Positions 34,643 to 44,055 of a stretch of DNA of 64,000 bases are shown here, piece after piece (the stretch's first letter is position 1; each line of letters opens with the position of its first letter). A program made the position numbers and the translations under genes. The notes beneath the pieces were generated by a model. The model saw nothing but the letters and a program-made list of their open reading frames with translations, made no database searches and was not told where the DNA came from. The stretch covers positions 100,599-164,598 of the forward strand of contig NZ_JAFUMA010000010.1 of the NCBI RefSeq assembly GCF_017483025.1, written 5' to 3'. Origin of the DNA: Anaerotignum sp. GTDB lineage: Bacteria; Bacillota; Clostridia; Lachnospirales; Anaerotignaceae.

Positions 34643-34663
34643 TTATGCCATTGTCATTTCCAT
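34643..34663 (-). CDS. Possible leader peptide MEMTMA
   Basis: A seven-codon frame (six residues plus stop) begins 8 nt after GGAGGGG and ends 27 nt before the hemolysin III start. A strong ribosome site in front of so short a frame could be a regulatory leader. It could equally be a chance match. Confidence 0.25.
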   Translation of the reverse strand: MEMTMA

Positions 34664-34705
34664 AATTTCATCCCCTCCACACCAAGTAGTTTTCGATACT
34701 ACATC

Positions 34706-34725
34706 TTATTATATCGATATAATAA
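34706..34725. promoter_or_regulatory. 20-bp perfect palindrome
   Basis: TTATTATATCGATATAATAA lies between the divergent hemolysin III and DUF1836 genes. It contains a TATAAT hexamer on each strand (34718-34723 plus, 34713-34708 minus), so it could be a shared -10 region, an operator, or both. Confidence 0.5.
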
Positions 34726-34767
34726 CACGTTATTCCTACTATTTCAAGGGAAATTTTCCAGAAAATG

Positions 34768-34796
34768 TTGCGACATAGTTTAAAATACTATATAAT
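34768..34796 (+). promoter_or_regulatory. Promoter of the DUF1836 gene with a dyad in its spacer
   Basis: TTGCGA (34768-34773), 17 nt, TATAAT (34791-34796). The spacer holds ATAGT-N7-ACTAT (34775-34791). A sister dyad GTAGT-N7-ACTAC lies at 34686-34702. Confidence 0.6.
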
Positions 34797-34845
34797 AAAG
34801 AAGTTAAGAATTATTCCTATGGAAAGAATTTCGAGGTGAAGAAGT

Positions 34846-35427
34846 ATGAACACATTCAATGAAGTGGTAGATCGTTATGCCGCTCAGATCCGTTCATCCA
34901 ATGTCATTGAGATCGAAGATATCCCCAATATCGACCTTTACATGGATCAGGTAACAACTTTCATGGATAAAGGTCTGGCTCAATATAAACGTTATGAACA
35001 GGATAAAATCCTGACAAAGACAATGATCAACAACTACACCAAGGCAAAAATCTTCCCTCCTCCGGTGAAGAAAAAATACAGCCGTTCTCATCTGATGCTT
35101 TTGATCATGATCTATCATCTGAAATCCATCCTTTCTATCAAGGATATCGGCATTTTGTTCCAGTCCGCCCTGGCAGAACCTGATAGGGATAAACAGGCAA
35201 AACAAATTGAAGCTATTTATGCAGGTTTTGTCGCTTTGCAGAAAGAAACAAATTTGTATCTGGCAAATGCAGCGGAAGGTAAGCCTGATGAAACTTTTTA
35301 TGGAAGAAGCATCCTGACAGAATATCAGGATGATAAATTGAGACGCATCCTTTTAGTTTTGGCTTTAGCAATTCGTGCTAATACAGAAAAGCAGCTGGCG
35401 GAACATGCCCTGGATTCTTATTTCTAA
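34846..35427 (+). CDS. DUF1836 putative transcription regulator
   Basis: 193 residues. Recognised as the DUF1836 family by ILTKTMINNYTKAKIFPPPVKKKYSRSHLMLLIMIYHLKSILSIKDI, a MerR-like helix-turn-helix that reads as N-terminal DNA-binding (about residues 50-110). The rest is helical and may bind a ligand or dimerise. It is common in Firmicutes and without a proven role. The ribosome site is GAGGTGAAGAAGT. Dyads of identical geometry in and before its promoter suggest autoregulation. It converges on polC, sharing a terminator. Confidence 0.85.
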   Translation: MNTFNEVVDRYAAQIRSSNVIEIEDIPNIDLYMDQVTTFMDKGLAQYKRYEQDKILTKTMINNYTKAKIFPPPVKKKYSRSHLMLLIMIYHLKSILSIKDIGILFQSALAEPDRDKQAKQIEAIYAGFVALQKETNLYLANAAEGKPDETFYGRSILTEYQDDKLRRILLVLALAIRANTEKQLAEHALDSYF

Positions 35428-35432
35428 AATTA

Positions 35433-35470
35433 AAAAAGCAACCTACTATTCAATAGTATGGTTGCTTTTC
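35433..35470. terminator. Bidirectional terminator, DUF1836 / polC
   Basis: AAAAGCAACC and GGTTGCTTTT flank ACTATTCAATAGT, a long near-perfect hairpin with T-rich flanks on both strands. Confidence 0.85.
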
Positions 35471-35486
35471 TTTTTATCCCTTCATA

Positions 35487-38400
35487 TCAGAACAAACTAA
35501 GCTGATTGGTTTCAGGAATACCATCCAATACACCATTTTCTTTTAACAGATCGATCAGGGAACGCCCCAGTGAAGTACGTTCCTTCAATTCTTCCAGTGT
35601 CTTGAATTCTCCGTCTTTTCTGCCTTCTACAATACTCTGGGCCGCATTGATGCCCAAACCCTGCAGGGAACTGAAGGGAGGCAGAAGTCCATCTGGTGTG
35701 ATCTGGAAATTTTTCGCATGGGATTTATACAGATCAATGGGAACAAATTTGAACCCTCTTGCATAAAACTCAACAATAATCTCCAGTACCGTCTGTTTAC
35801 TCTTATCTTTCGCTGTTGCTTCCTGCCCTTTTGCATGGATCTCCTTGATGGCATCCTTTGCCACATCAATTCCTTTGCACATGCAGGAATAATCGAAATC
35901 ATCGCAGGCTCTGACAGAGAAATAAGAAGCGTAATATGCTTCGGGATAGTTGATCTTGAAATATGCGATACGGAAAGCCATCATAACATAAGCCGCTGCG
36001 TGGGCCTTCGGGAACATGTATTTGATCTTCTGGCAGGATTCGATATACCAGTCAGGCACATTTGCCGCTTTCATATCTACAATATCCTCGTCTGTTAAGC
36101 CCTTCCCTTTTCTGACCTTTTCCATAATCTTAAAGGATTTTTTCTTCTCTACACCTTTATTAATAAGATAGATCATGATACTGTCACGAGTGGAAATTGT
36201 CTCTTTCAGGGTAATGGTGCCGTTTTCAATCAGGGTCTGGGCATTGCCCAGCCATACGTCTGTGCCGTGGGAAAGGCCGGAAATACGCAGCAGATCCGCA
36301 AAGGTCTTCGGCTTTGTATCGATCAGCATGCCCCGTACGAATTTTGTACCAAATTCAGGAATGCCCAATGTACCCGTCTTGCAGTTGATCTCCTCTTCTG
36401 TAACACCCAATGCCTTAGGAGATTCGAACAGAGACATGGTCTCGGGATCGCCCAAAGGTACATCCTGAGGATTGACCCCCGTTAAGTCATAAAGCATACG
36501 AATCACTGTAGGATCGTCGTGCCCCAGAAGGTCAAGCTTCAGCAAACGGCCGGATATGGAATGATAATCAAAATGAGTCGTCGTTACCGTAGAATTCACG
36601 TCATTGGCAGGTCGCTGAATGGGACAGAATTCATGGATATCATGGTCACTGGGAACGACCATCAGGCCGCCTGGATGCTGGCCTGTCGTTCTCTTTACAC
36701 CCGTACAGCCATCCGTCAGGCGCTGGATCTCCGCATTATGAGGCGTGATCTCTCTGGCATCGAAATATTTTCGAACAAAGCCATAGGCAGTTTTATCCGC
36801 CAGTGTGCCAATCGTACCGGCTTTGAATACTTTCCCTTTGCCAAACAGTTCTTCCGTATAGGCATGGGCCCGCTGCTGATAGTCACCGGAAAAGTTCAGG
36901 TCGATATCCGGTTCTTTGTCCCCTTCGAATCCCAGAAAGGTCTGGAACGGGATATCATGTCCATCTTTACGAAGTTTATGCCCGCAGACAGGACAATCCT
37001 TATCCGGCATATCGCAGCCACTGGCCTCTTCCATGGCAAAGGATTTTACCGTTTCCGATTCAAAATCAGAATATTTACAATGGTCGCAGATATAATGGGG
37101 CGGCAGAGAGTTTACCTCCGTGATACCCGCCATATTCGCCGCAAAGGAAGACCCTACGGAACCACGGGAACCAACCAGATACCCATCCTCTACAGATTTC
37201 CAAACCAGTTTCTGAGCGATGATATACAGTACCGCATAGCCGTTGCTGATAATGGAGTTCAGCTCTGTTTCCAGCCTGTCCTGCACGATTTCCGGCAGAG
37301 GATCCCCATAAATGGAAATGGCCTTATCCATACAAATCTGTCTCAGCTCATCATCTGCCCCCTCGATTTTCGGAGGGAAGGTATCATCAGGGATAGGCTT
37401 GATTTTTTCAATCATATCCGCAATCAGGTTCGTATTGGTAATAACCACCTCTCTCGCCTTTTCTTCCCCCAGATAGCTGAATTCTTTCAGCATCTCCTTT
37501 GTGGTTCTGAAATACAAAGGAGCCTGGTTATCTGCATCAGCGAAGCCTTCTGCCGCCATAATGATCCTACGGAATGCCGCATCCTGCGGATCGATAAAAT
37601 GGACGTCGCAGGTGGCAACAACAGGCTTGTTATGCTCATCCGCCAATGCAACTATCCGCTTATTGATATTGATGATGTCCTCCATAGAATTGACATTTTC
37701 CACCCTAGGGGAATCGATCATAAATTTATTGTTGCCCAAAGGCTGAATCTCTAAATAATCATAGAAATTCACCAGTTCTTCAATGACCTGTTTCGGCTTG
37801 TCCTCCAGGATGGCCCGATACAACTCGCCCGCTTCGCAGGCACTGCCTAAGATCAGCCCTTCTCTATGCTGGATCAGCTTACTTTTCGGAATTCTGGGTC
37901 TGCGGAAGAAATAATCGATATGAGACAGAGAAATCAGTTCATATAGATTCCGCAGGCCTATGTAGTTTTGCGCCAGGATGATGGCATGATGGGCCTTCAG
38001 TTTTTTGTAGTTTACCGTCTGGCTGGCAAAAACGTTGATATCATCCACGCGATAAATTTTCTTTTCCACCAACATATCGATGAATTTCAGGAAGACTTCC
38101 GCTGTGGCCTCCGCGTCATTGACCGCTCTGTGATGCCCTTCCAGAGAAACGCCCAGATGGTCACAAACCAGATTCAGTTTATGCTTATTCAGTTCGGGAA
38201 GCAGGGAGCGTGATAATTCCAGCGTATCCAGAACAGTATTTTTCACTTCGATGCCGCATTTTCTCTCTGCATTGACACGGATAAATCCCGTATCAAAGTT
38301 GGCATTATGTGCTACCAGAACCGCATCTCCGCAGAATTCCAGGAATTTGGGTAAGATATCTTGAATGACAGGCGCATCAGCGACCATATCATCCGTAATG

Positions 38401-39818
38401 CCTGTCAGTTTCGTAATTTCCGCAGAAATGGGCTTTTCAGGATTGACGAAGGTGCTGAAACGGTCGATGATCTTACCATCCTTCACTTTTACTGCACCGA
38501 TTTCTGTGATACTTTCTGTTTCTCGGGAAAGACCTGTGGTCTCGATATCAAATACTACAAAAGTATCATCGAGAGACTGTCCGCGAGGCATGGTAACAAC
38601 ACTGCCCAAATCGTCGATCAAGTAGGCTTCCACACCATAGATAACTTTTAAATCCGCCTTACCAACGGCATTCATAGCATCCGGGAAAGCCTGTACCACG
38701 CCATGGTCGGTAATAGCAATAGCTTTATGCCCCCAGGCAACAGCACGTTCGATGTATTTTTTGACATGAGTCACGCCGTCCATACTGCTCATCTGAGTAT
38801 GCAGATGCAGTTCCACACGTTTTTCCTCCGCATCATCCATGCGGGCAGGAGGTGCAGAAGCAGTCATAATGTTTTTCGCCATAATGTCGATTTCTTTTGT
38901 ATATTTATCAAATTGCACTTCGCCCTGTACACGAAGATATTTTCCTTTTTTGATCTTATCGCTCAATTCCTGATCGAAAACGCTCTTCTTCACAAAGAAT
39001 TTGACTGTTGTAGAATCGCTCAGATCGGTAATGTCAAAGGAAACGATATATTTTTCACCCTTGATTTCCCTGGGCTCGATATTGTAAATGCTTCCTTCGA
39101 TGATGACATTTTCCCCAACGATCTTCGTATCAATGATCTTCATATTACTGCCATTGATCTCTTTGCCCAACAGGATGCCCTTGGAAACAGAGGAAGAAAC
39201 GGCCGCAACTTCCGCATTGGCTTTTTCCTGCACCACTTCTGCCTGACTTGTCACGATCTGTCTGCTCAGTTCTTCCAGTTTTTTCTGTTGCTGTTCTTCG
39301 AACAGGGCTCGTTCTTCCGCAGTTGTCTGAACATTTTTGAACTGGATCATCAGGTTTTGCCCTGTTTCCGCTTTGATCATCTTCATAATGGCATCGTCCA
39401 AATGCTTCTGGGCAAGATAATAGGCCATATTATTTTTTACGAAAATCTGCATTTTATTGTCGATAATCTTCCATTCTGCATCAACAATGACCCCAGCGCA
39501 GACCTTGCTTTCCTGGCTGACAAAGGTCTTGATGCTTTCCCAATAGCCTTCTGCCAAAGTTTCGGGGGTCTGTTCTGGCAGTTCATATGTAATATCGATA
39601 TCCACCTCCCGGATACCGGGCAGGTTTTTCAGAAGCTCCCCTCTCAGATCTTCCCATTTCTGCAGAGGGATGAGCTCTTTCGCAGCAATTTCCATGCTGA
39701 CAGTACGTTCTTTTTTATGGATAGTCAGCTTACGAACTTCGGTCCCCTGAAAAGCTTCCTGTACAGCCAAAGATAAAGAAATTTTCTGAAATACGTTTTC
39801 AAAATTCTGTGCGGTCAT
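35487..39818 (-). CDS. polC: DNA polymerase III alpha subunit, PolC type
   Basis: 1443 residues from the ATG at 39818 (AAAGGAGGGAGAGC upstream). It is the replicative polymerase of low-GC Gram-positives. Order of parts: N-terminal domain, OB fold (about 230-320), PHP domain split by the exonuclease (VELHLHTQMSSMDG). Next is the 3'-5' proofreading exonuclease (FVVFDIETTGL; HNANFDTGFI; HHRAVNDAEAT). A four-Cys zinc module follows (CDHC and CPVCGHKL) near residue 930. Then comes the palm (GSRGSVGSSFAANMAGIT and DKEPDIDLNFSGDYQQ) and a C-terminal HhH region. It is the last gene of the rpsB-to-polC block, 33 nt after ispG. Confidence 0.97.
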   Translation of the reverse strand: MTAQNFENVFQKISLSLAVQEAFQGTEVRKLTIHKKERTVSMEIAAKELIPLQKWEDLRGELLKNLPGIREVDIDITYELPEQTPETLAEGYWESIKTFVSQESKVCAGVIVDAEWKIIDNKMQIFVKNNMAYYLAQKHLDDAIMKMIKAETGQNLMIQFKNVQTTAEERALFEEQQQKKLEELSRQIVTSQAEVVQEKANAEVAAVSSSVSKGILLGKEINGSNMKIIDTKIVGENVIIEGSIYNIEPREIKGEKYIVSFDITDLSDSTTVKFFVKKSVFDQELSDKIKKGKYLRVQGEVQFDKYTKEIDIMAKNIMTASAPPARMDDAEEKRVELHLHTQMSSMDGVTHVKKYIERAVAWGHKAIAITDHGVVQAFPDAMNAVGKADLKVIYGVEAYLIDDLGSVVTMPRGQSLDDTFVVFDIETTGLSRETESITEIGAVKVKDGKIIDRFSTFVNPEKPISAEITKLTGITDDMVADAPVIQDILPKFLEFCGDAVLVAHNANFDTGFIRVNAERKCGIEVKNTVLDTLELSRSLLPELNKHKLNLVCDHLGVSLEGHHRAVNDAEATAEVFLKFIDMLVEKKIYRVDDINVFASQTVNYKKLKAHHAIILAQNYIGLRNLYELISLSHIDYFFRRPRIPKSKLIQHREGLILGSACEAGELYRAILEDKPKQVIEELVNFYDYLEIQPLGNNKFMIDSPRVENVNSMEDIININKRIVALADEHNKPVVATCDVHFIDPQDAAFRRIIMAAEGFADADNQAPLYFRTTKEMLKEFSYLGEEKAREVVITNTNLIADMIEKIKPIPDDTFPPKIEGADDELRQICMDKAISIYGDPLPEIVQDRLETELNSIISNGYAVLYIIAQKLVWKSVEDGYLVGSRGSVGSSFAANMAGITEVNSLPPHYICDHCKYSDFESETVKSFAMEEASGCDMPDKDCPVCGHKLRKDGHDIPFQTFLGFEGDKEPDIDLNFSGDYQQRAHAYTEELFGKGKVFKAGTIGTLADKTAYGFVRKYFDAREITPHNAEIQRLTDGCTGVKRTTGQHPGGLMVVPSDHDIHEFCPIQRPANDVNSTVTTTHFDYHSISGRLLKLDLLGHDDPTVIRMLYDLTGVNPQDVPLGDPETMSLFESPKALGVTEEEINCKTGTLGIPEFGTKFVRGMLIDTKPKTFADLLRISGLSHGTDVWLGNAQTLIENGTITLKETISTRDSIMIYLINKGVEKKKSFKIMEKVRKGKGLTDEDIVDMKAANVPDWYIESCQKIKYMFPKAHAAAYVMMAFRIAYFKINYPEAYYASYFSVRACDDFDYSCMCKGIDVAKDAIKEIHAKGQEATAKDKSKQTVLEIIVEFYARGFKFVPIDLYKSHAKNFQITPDGLLPPFSSLQGLGINAAQSIVEGRKDGEFKTLEELKERTSLGRSLIDLLKENGVLDGIPETNQLSLF

Positions 39819-39851
39819 GCTCTCCCTCCTTTCCTTCAAATTTATTCATCA

Positions 39852-40901
39852 TCAGATTCGGTCAATTTCTTCCATCAATGCGGAAACCAGTTCGTCCTCA
39901 TTCACTTTACGAATGATCTCGCCTTTCTTGAATACCAGACCAACACCTTTACCGCCGGCAATGCCCAAGTCAGCTTCTCTGGCTTCACCGGGGCCATTTA
40001 CCACACACCCCATAACGGCAACTTTAATGTTTTTATCAATATGTTTACATTTTTCTTCTACTTCGTTTGCAATAGAAATCAGGTCAATTTCTGTTCTGCC
40101 GCATGTAGGGCAGGAAACAAACTCTATGCCGAATTTACGAAGGCCAAGGCTTTTCAGAATTTCTTTCGCCGCTTTAATTTCTTCCACAGGGTCGCCCGTC
40201 AGGGATACTCGGATGGTATCGCCAATGCCCATAGCCAAAATCGTACCAATGCCAACAGCAGATTTAATGGTACCGGCATAAGGCGTACCAGCCTCGGTAA
40301 TGCCTACATGGATGGGATAAGGGATGGCTTCGGAAAGGAGACGATAGGCCTCGATGGAAAAAGGCACATCGGATGCCTTGATGGAAACCACGATATCATA
40401 GAATTCAAATTTTTCAAGAATACGAACATGTTTCAGCGCACTTTCCACCAAACCCTGAGGAGTCACACCGCCGTATTTTTCCACCAATTCCTTTTCCAGA
40501 GAACCACTGTTCACACCAATGCGGATAGGAATATGCTTTTCCTTCGCCATATCGACCACCTGTTTGATACGGTCTTCATCGCCAATATTGCCGGGATTGA
40601 TGCGCACCTTATCGATGCCCAGTTCCATGACCCGCAGCGCCAGTCTGTAGTCAAAATGAATATCTGCTACCAGAGGAATATGGATACGCTTTTTGATTTC
40701 GCCAACGGCATCTGCCGCAACCATGTCAGGGATAGCCACGCGAATCAATTCACAACCCGCTTCTTCCAGTTTTAAAATTTGAGCTACGGTAGCATCTACA
40801 TCTCTTGTATCTGTATTACACATGGATTGGATGATGATAGGGTTCTTACCCCCCATCATCAAATCCCCGATTTTGACTTCTCTTGTCAGTTTTCTTTCCA
40901 A
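39852..40901 (-). CDS. ispG: 4-hydroxy-3-methylbut-2-enyl-diphosphate synthase
   Basis: 349 residues from a TTG start at 40901, chosen because AAAAGGG lies 8 nt upstream and the protein then begins like other IspG ([18 protein letters not shown]). A TTG six codons earlier has no ribosome site. This [4Fe-4S] enzyme makes HMBPP in the methylerythritol-phosphate route. Cluster cysteines lie in [13 protein letters not shown] and [12 protein letters not shown]. The TIM-barrel half includes [13 protein letters not shown] and [10 protein letters not shown]. It lies with dxr and uppS in the same gene block, so precursor supply and undecaprenyl-PP synthesis are grouped. Confidence 0.94.
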   Translation of the reverse strand: MERKLTREVKIGDLMMGGKNPIIIQSMCNTDTRDVDATVAQILKLEEAGCELIRVAIPDMVAADAVGEIKKRIHIPLVADIHFDYRLALRVMELGIDKVRINPGNIGDEDRIKQVVDMAKEKHIPIRIGVNSGSLEKELVEKYGGVTPQGLVESALKHVRILEKFEFYDIVVSIKASDVPFSIEAYRLLSEAIPYPIHVGITEAGTPYAGTIKSAVGIGTILAMGIGDTIRVSLTGDPVEEIKAAKEILKSLGLRKFGIEFVSCPTCGRTEIDLISIANEVEEKCKHIDKNIKVAVMGCVVNGPGEAREADLGIAGGKGVGLVFKKGEIIRKVNEDELVSALMEEIDRI

Positions 40902-40927
40902 ATTTCTCACCCTTTTCAAAATCCAGA

Positions 40928-40955
40928 AAAACGCCTTAGCAGTTTAAGGCGTTTT
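40928..40955 (-). terminator. Hairpin between rseP and ispG
   Basis: AAAACGCCTTA / TAAGGCGTTTT, 11-bp stem. On the minus strand TTTTTC follows, so it may act as a partial terminator that lowers ispG-polC expression. Confidence 0.65.
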
Positions 40956-40963
40956 CGTTTTTC

Positions 40964-42055
40964 TTATATGATATATTTCATGATATCGCTAAAAAGGACA
41001 TAAACCATAAGCCCCATGATAAATGCAAAACCCATAAACTGCAGTTTTGCTTCCATCTCTGCTTCCATAGGCTTTCTGCGGACTGCTTCGATCAGCAGGA
41101 ATAATATCTTCCCGCCATCCAGCGCAGGAATAGGAAACAAATTCAGCACGCCAAGGTTGGCACTGAGTACGGCACCGATATAAACAACATTCTGGATCGC
41201 TGCCATCAGGCTATATTTCAGGCCCGCTTCATAGCTTTCCCCTACCATATTGAAAATAGCAATAGGGCCACCGTATTCATCGGGATTCGCTGTGAAGGTA
41301 AATACCCGCAACAGACCTTCTGCTGTCATCTTCACATAGTTGATCATGGCAAAATAACTGTAATGAGCTGTTTCGCCAATACTCATTTTCTCATAGCCTT
41401 CGACAGGTTCTGCCAGAAGGCCCGTATAGATCTGCGGGCTGAAACCAATCAGATATCTGCCGCTTTCCGCATCCAGCTTCGGCTGTAATTCATATTTATA
41501 GTGCTGCCCATCATTTCCAAGGATATCCAGAATGATAGCTTCGCCCTGGTTTGACTGCAGGATATACTGTAATTCATCGTAGATGTGAATTGTCTTGCCA
41601 TCGATTTTCTGAATGACATCTCCCGCCTCCAGACCAATCTCAGCCGCAGCGGAATCAGGTAGAACTTCACGAATTTCCGGCGTTGCTGTATAGCTGGTAC
41701 AAGTCAGACCAAAAATCATAATAAATGCCAGAATGAAGTTCATAAAAGGCCCTGCTGCCATAACCGCCAGTCGCACACCGATAGATTTACTCAAAAAAGA
41801 TGTAGGGCTGGGAATAATTCCTTCTTCCGTTTCCCCTTCCATACGACAGAAACCGCCCAAAGGCAGCGCACGGATGCTATATTCCGTATCGCCTTTCGTA
41901 CGGGAAAAGATTTTCGGGCCCATGCCCACGGCAAATTCCTGTACCCAGATACCGCTCTTCTTTGCTACAATGAAATGCCCAAATTCATGGACAACTACCA
42001 AAACACCAAGAAGTAAGATTGTAATCAATAACGAGGAAATTTTCCTCACCTCCAA
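40964..42055 (-). CDS. rseP: RIP site-2 zinc metalloprotease
   Basis: Up to 363 residues. A membrane-embedded S2P: zinc motif VVVHEFGHFIVAKKSG, one PDZ domain (EIGLEAGDVIQKIDGKTIHIYD), and the second zinc motif NLFPIPALDGGKILF. It cleaves anti-sigma factors or signal-peptide remnants within the membrane. The start is uncertain. The TTG at 42055 overlaps the GGAGGTGA ribosome site. An ATT at 42040 has good spacing. A TTG at 42028 gives the N-terminus most like homologues (MITILLLGVLVVVHEFGH), but its spacing is long. GAGGAAAATTTCCTC, an odd dyad, covers this region. It sits between dxr and ispG as in many Firmicutes. Confidence 0.88.
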   Translation of the reverse strand: MEVRKISSLLITILLLGVLVVVHEFGHFIVAKKSGIWVQEFAVGMGPKIFSRTKGDTEYSIRALPLGGFCRMEGETEEGIIPSPTSFLSKSIGVRLAVMAAGPFMNFILAFIMIFGLTCTSYTATPEIREVLPDSAAAEIGLEAGDVIQKIDGKTIHIYDELQYILQSNQGEAIILDILGNDGQHYKYELQPKLDAESGRYLIGFSPQIYTGLLAEPVEGYEKMSIGETAHYSYFAMINYVKMTAEGLLRVFTFTANPDEYGGPIAIFNMVGESYEAGLKYSLMAAIQNVVYIGAVLSANLGVLNLFPIPALDGGKILFLLIEAVRRKPMEAEMEAKLQFMGFAFIMGLMVYVLFSDIMKYII

Positions 42056-42064
42056 ATAGATTTA

Positions 42065-43210
42065 TCAGAAGCTCACCTTCTCTGCATAGGCTTTTGCCCA
42101 TGCATCTGCTTCCAGCAAATCTTCCAAAGTATATTCATATTTGACAGTATATGCATCCATCGTCTGTTCTATCAGTTCAGGAATCTGCAGGAAAGAAATT
42201 TCTCCCTTCAGGAAGCGGGCAACGGCCACTTCATTAGCGCCATTCAGCACCGCAGGCAATGTACCACCTGTTTTCAATGCGCGATAGGCCAAAGACAGAC
42301 ATTTGAATGTATCCATGTCAGGTTTATCGAAAGTCAGGTTACTACGCTGTGTGAAATCAATTCTGGGAAATGGATTTTTCACACGATTAGGATACGTCAG
42401 CGCATACTGGATAGGCACACGCATATCGGGCTCACCCAGCTGAGCCATAATAGCACCATCTTCATATTCTACCGCAGAATGAACGATGCTCTGTGGATGT
42501 ACCAGCACTTCGATCTGATCAACATCTACGCCGAAGAGCCATTTTGCTTCCATCACTTCCAGCCCTTTATTCATCAGCGTTGCGGAATCGATGGTGATTT
42601 TATTGCCCATACTCCAGTTCGGATGTTTCAGGGCATCCGCCGCTGTCACATGTTCCAGGTCCTCTCTCCTTTTGCCGCGGAAAGGGCCACCGGATGCCGT
42701 CAGCAGGATACGCTGTATCTTGTTGCCTTCATTCCCCTGCAGGGACTGGAAAATCGCAGAATGTTCGCTATCCACGGGATAGATTTTAATATTATGTTTC
42801 TTTGCCAGATCCATAACAAGCTGACCTGCGGAAACAAGAGTCTCCTTATTGGCCAATGCGATATTTTTGCCCGCACGAATAGCTTCAAAAGTTGGCTTCA
42901 GACCAACGTTGCCAACAACAGATGTAACTACAGTATCCACGCCTTTATATGTAGACGCTTCCACCAGCCCATCCATGCCGCTGACAACACGGATATTGGT
43001 ATCTGCTAGCCTCCCCTTCAATATTTCCGCATTTTTCTCATCCATCACAGCCACCAGTTCAGGCTGGAATTTCCTTGCCTGTTCTTCCAACAGAGCGATG
43101 TTGCTGTTGCCTGTAATAGCCATGACTTTGATATCTTTTAAATTTTCAACTACTTCCAGGGTCTGGGTACCAATGGAACCGGTAGACCCCAAAATAGAAA
43201 TTTTTCTCAT
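42065..43210 (-). CDS. dxr: 1-deoxy-D-xylulose 5-phosphate reductoisomerase
   Basis: 381 residues. First committed step of the methylerythritol-phosphate path, NADPH-dependent. The nucleotide motif is ILGSTGSIGTQTLEVV. The metal and substrate sites are in IYPVDSEHSAIFQSLQG, LLTASGGPFRG and the loop HPNWSMGNKITIDSATLMNKGLE. ATG follows GAAGGTGTAAACA. It is placed between cdsA (21 nt upstream) and rseP (about 10 nt downstream), the standard Firmicute order. Confidence 0.97.
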   Translation of the reverse strand: MRKISILGSTGSIGTQTLEVVENLKDIKVMAITGNSNIALLEEQARKFQPELVAVMDEKNAEILKGRLADTNIRVVSGMDGLVEASTYKGVDTVVTSVVGNVGLKPTFEAIRAGKNIALANKETLVSAGQLVMDLAKKHNIKIYPVDSEHSAIFQSLQGNEGNKIQRILLTASGGPFRGKRREDLEHVTAADALKHPNWSMGNKITIDSATLMNKGLEVMEAKWLFGVDVDQIEVLVHPQSIVHSAVEYEDGAIMAQLGEPDMRVPIQYALTYPNRVKNPFPRIDFTQRSNLTFDKPDMDTFKCLSLAYRALKTGGTLPAVLNGANEVAVARFLKGEISFLQIPELIEQTMDAYTVKYEYTLEDLLEADAWAKAYAEKVSF

Positions 43211-43231
43211 TGTTTACACCTTCATTTATCG

Positions 43232-44044
43232 TTATGCCTGAATCAGGAACAACATAATATAGTATAACACGGGCGCAGTCATAATGACGCTGTCAAATCT
43301 ATCCAGCACACCACCATGACCGGGCATCAGATTGCCGTAGTCCTTGATGCCTACCTGTCGTTTGATGGAAGAAGCCGCTAAGTCGCCGATCTGGGAAATA
43401 ATAGAGCCTGTAAAGCCGATCAGTCCACAAAGCAACAGTACATTTACGCCTTCCAGAGGATAATATTTGTTGATCCATACACCATACAGCAGACACAGCA
43501 CAATAGATGTGATGATGCCGCCAACAGAGCCTTCTATGGTCTTCTTCGGGCTCAGTGCAGGACACAGCTTGTTTTTGCCCAGGAAATAACCTGTAAAATA
43601 AGCACCTGTATCACAGCCGAAAGCAGAAATAAATGCCAGCCAAACCAACAGCTTGCCATGGTCATATTCTCTCACCAGATAAACATGGGAAAGCAGGAAG
43701 CAGGCATAGAAAAAACCAAAGAGCGCCGCCACAACTTCCACATAATTTGTTTTTTTATAGCAAAGCACACTATAAACCAGGAGTGCAATGACAAACAAAG
43801 AAGTAAACACACTGAATAACGGACTTATGTAGATCAGTTTATCGATAAAAATCACATAGAAAAGACCAAACAGATATGCAATGATATGCGTGCCCTTCAC
43901 TTCTTTGGAAATTGCCTTATTAAATTCATACATGCCTACCAGGCCCAGGATACCAATGCCTGCATGGAGCCAAACACCGCCGCTTACAACTATAAAGATC
44001 AGCAGAGGCAGCGCCACTAATGCAGAAATAATTCTCGTTTTCAT
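43232..44044 (-). CDS. cdsA: Phosphatidate cytidylyltransferase
   Basis: 270 residues, about eight membrane segments. It makes CDP-diacylglycerol for phospholipid synthesis. The C-terminal signature is complete: SSIKRQVGIKDYGNLMPGHG followed by GVLDRFDS, with the Mg-binding aspartates. ATG follows GAGGTGACGCTAT. It is in an operon with uppS, 11 nt upstream, and dxr. Confidence 0.95.
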   Translation of the reverse strand: MKTRIISALVALPLLIFIVVSGGVWLHAGIGILGLVGMYEFNKAISKEVKGTHIIAYLFGLFYVIFIDKLIYISPLFSVFTSLFVIALLVYSVLCYKKTNYVEVVAALFGFFYACFLLSHVYLVREYDHGKLLVWLAFISAFGCDTGAYFTGYFLGKNKLCPALSPKKTIEGSVGGIITSIVLCLLYGVWINKYYPLEGVNVLLLCGLIGFTGSIISQIGDLAASSIKRQVGIKDYGNLMPGHGGVLDRFDSVIMTAPVLYYIMLFLIQA

Positions 44045-44055
44045 ATAGCGTCACC

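Noticed and set aside
36519..37754. Long open frames opposite polC
   Set aside because: PolC motifs are continuous on the minus strand. The opposite frames lack start signals.
40902..40919. Upstream TTG as ispG start
   Set aside because: No ribosome site there, and the TTG at 40901 gives ideal spacing and the family N-terminus.
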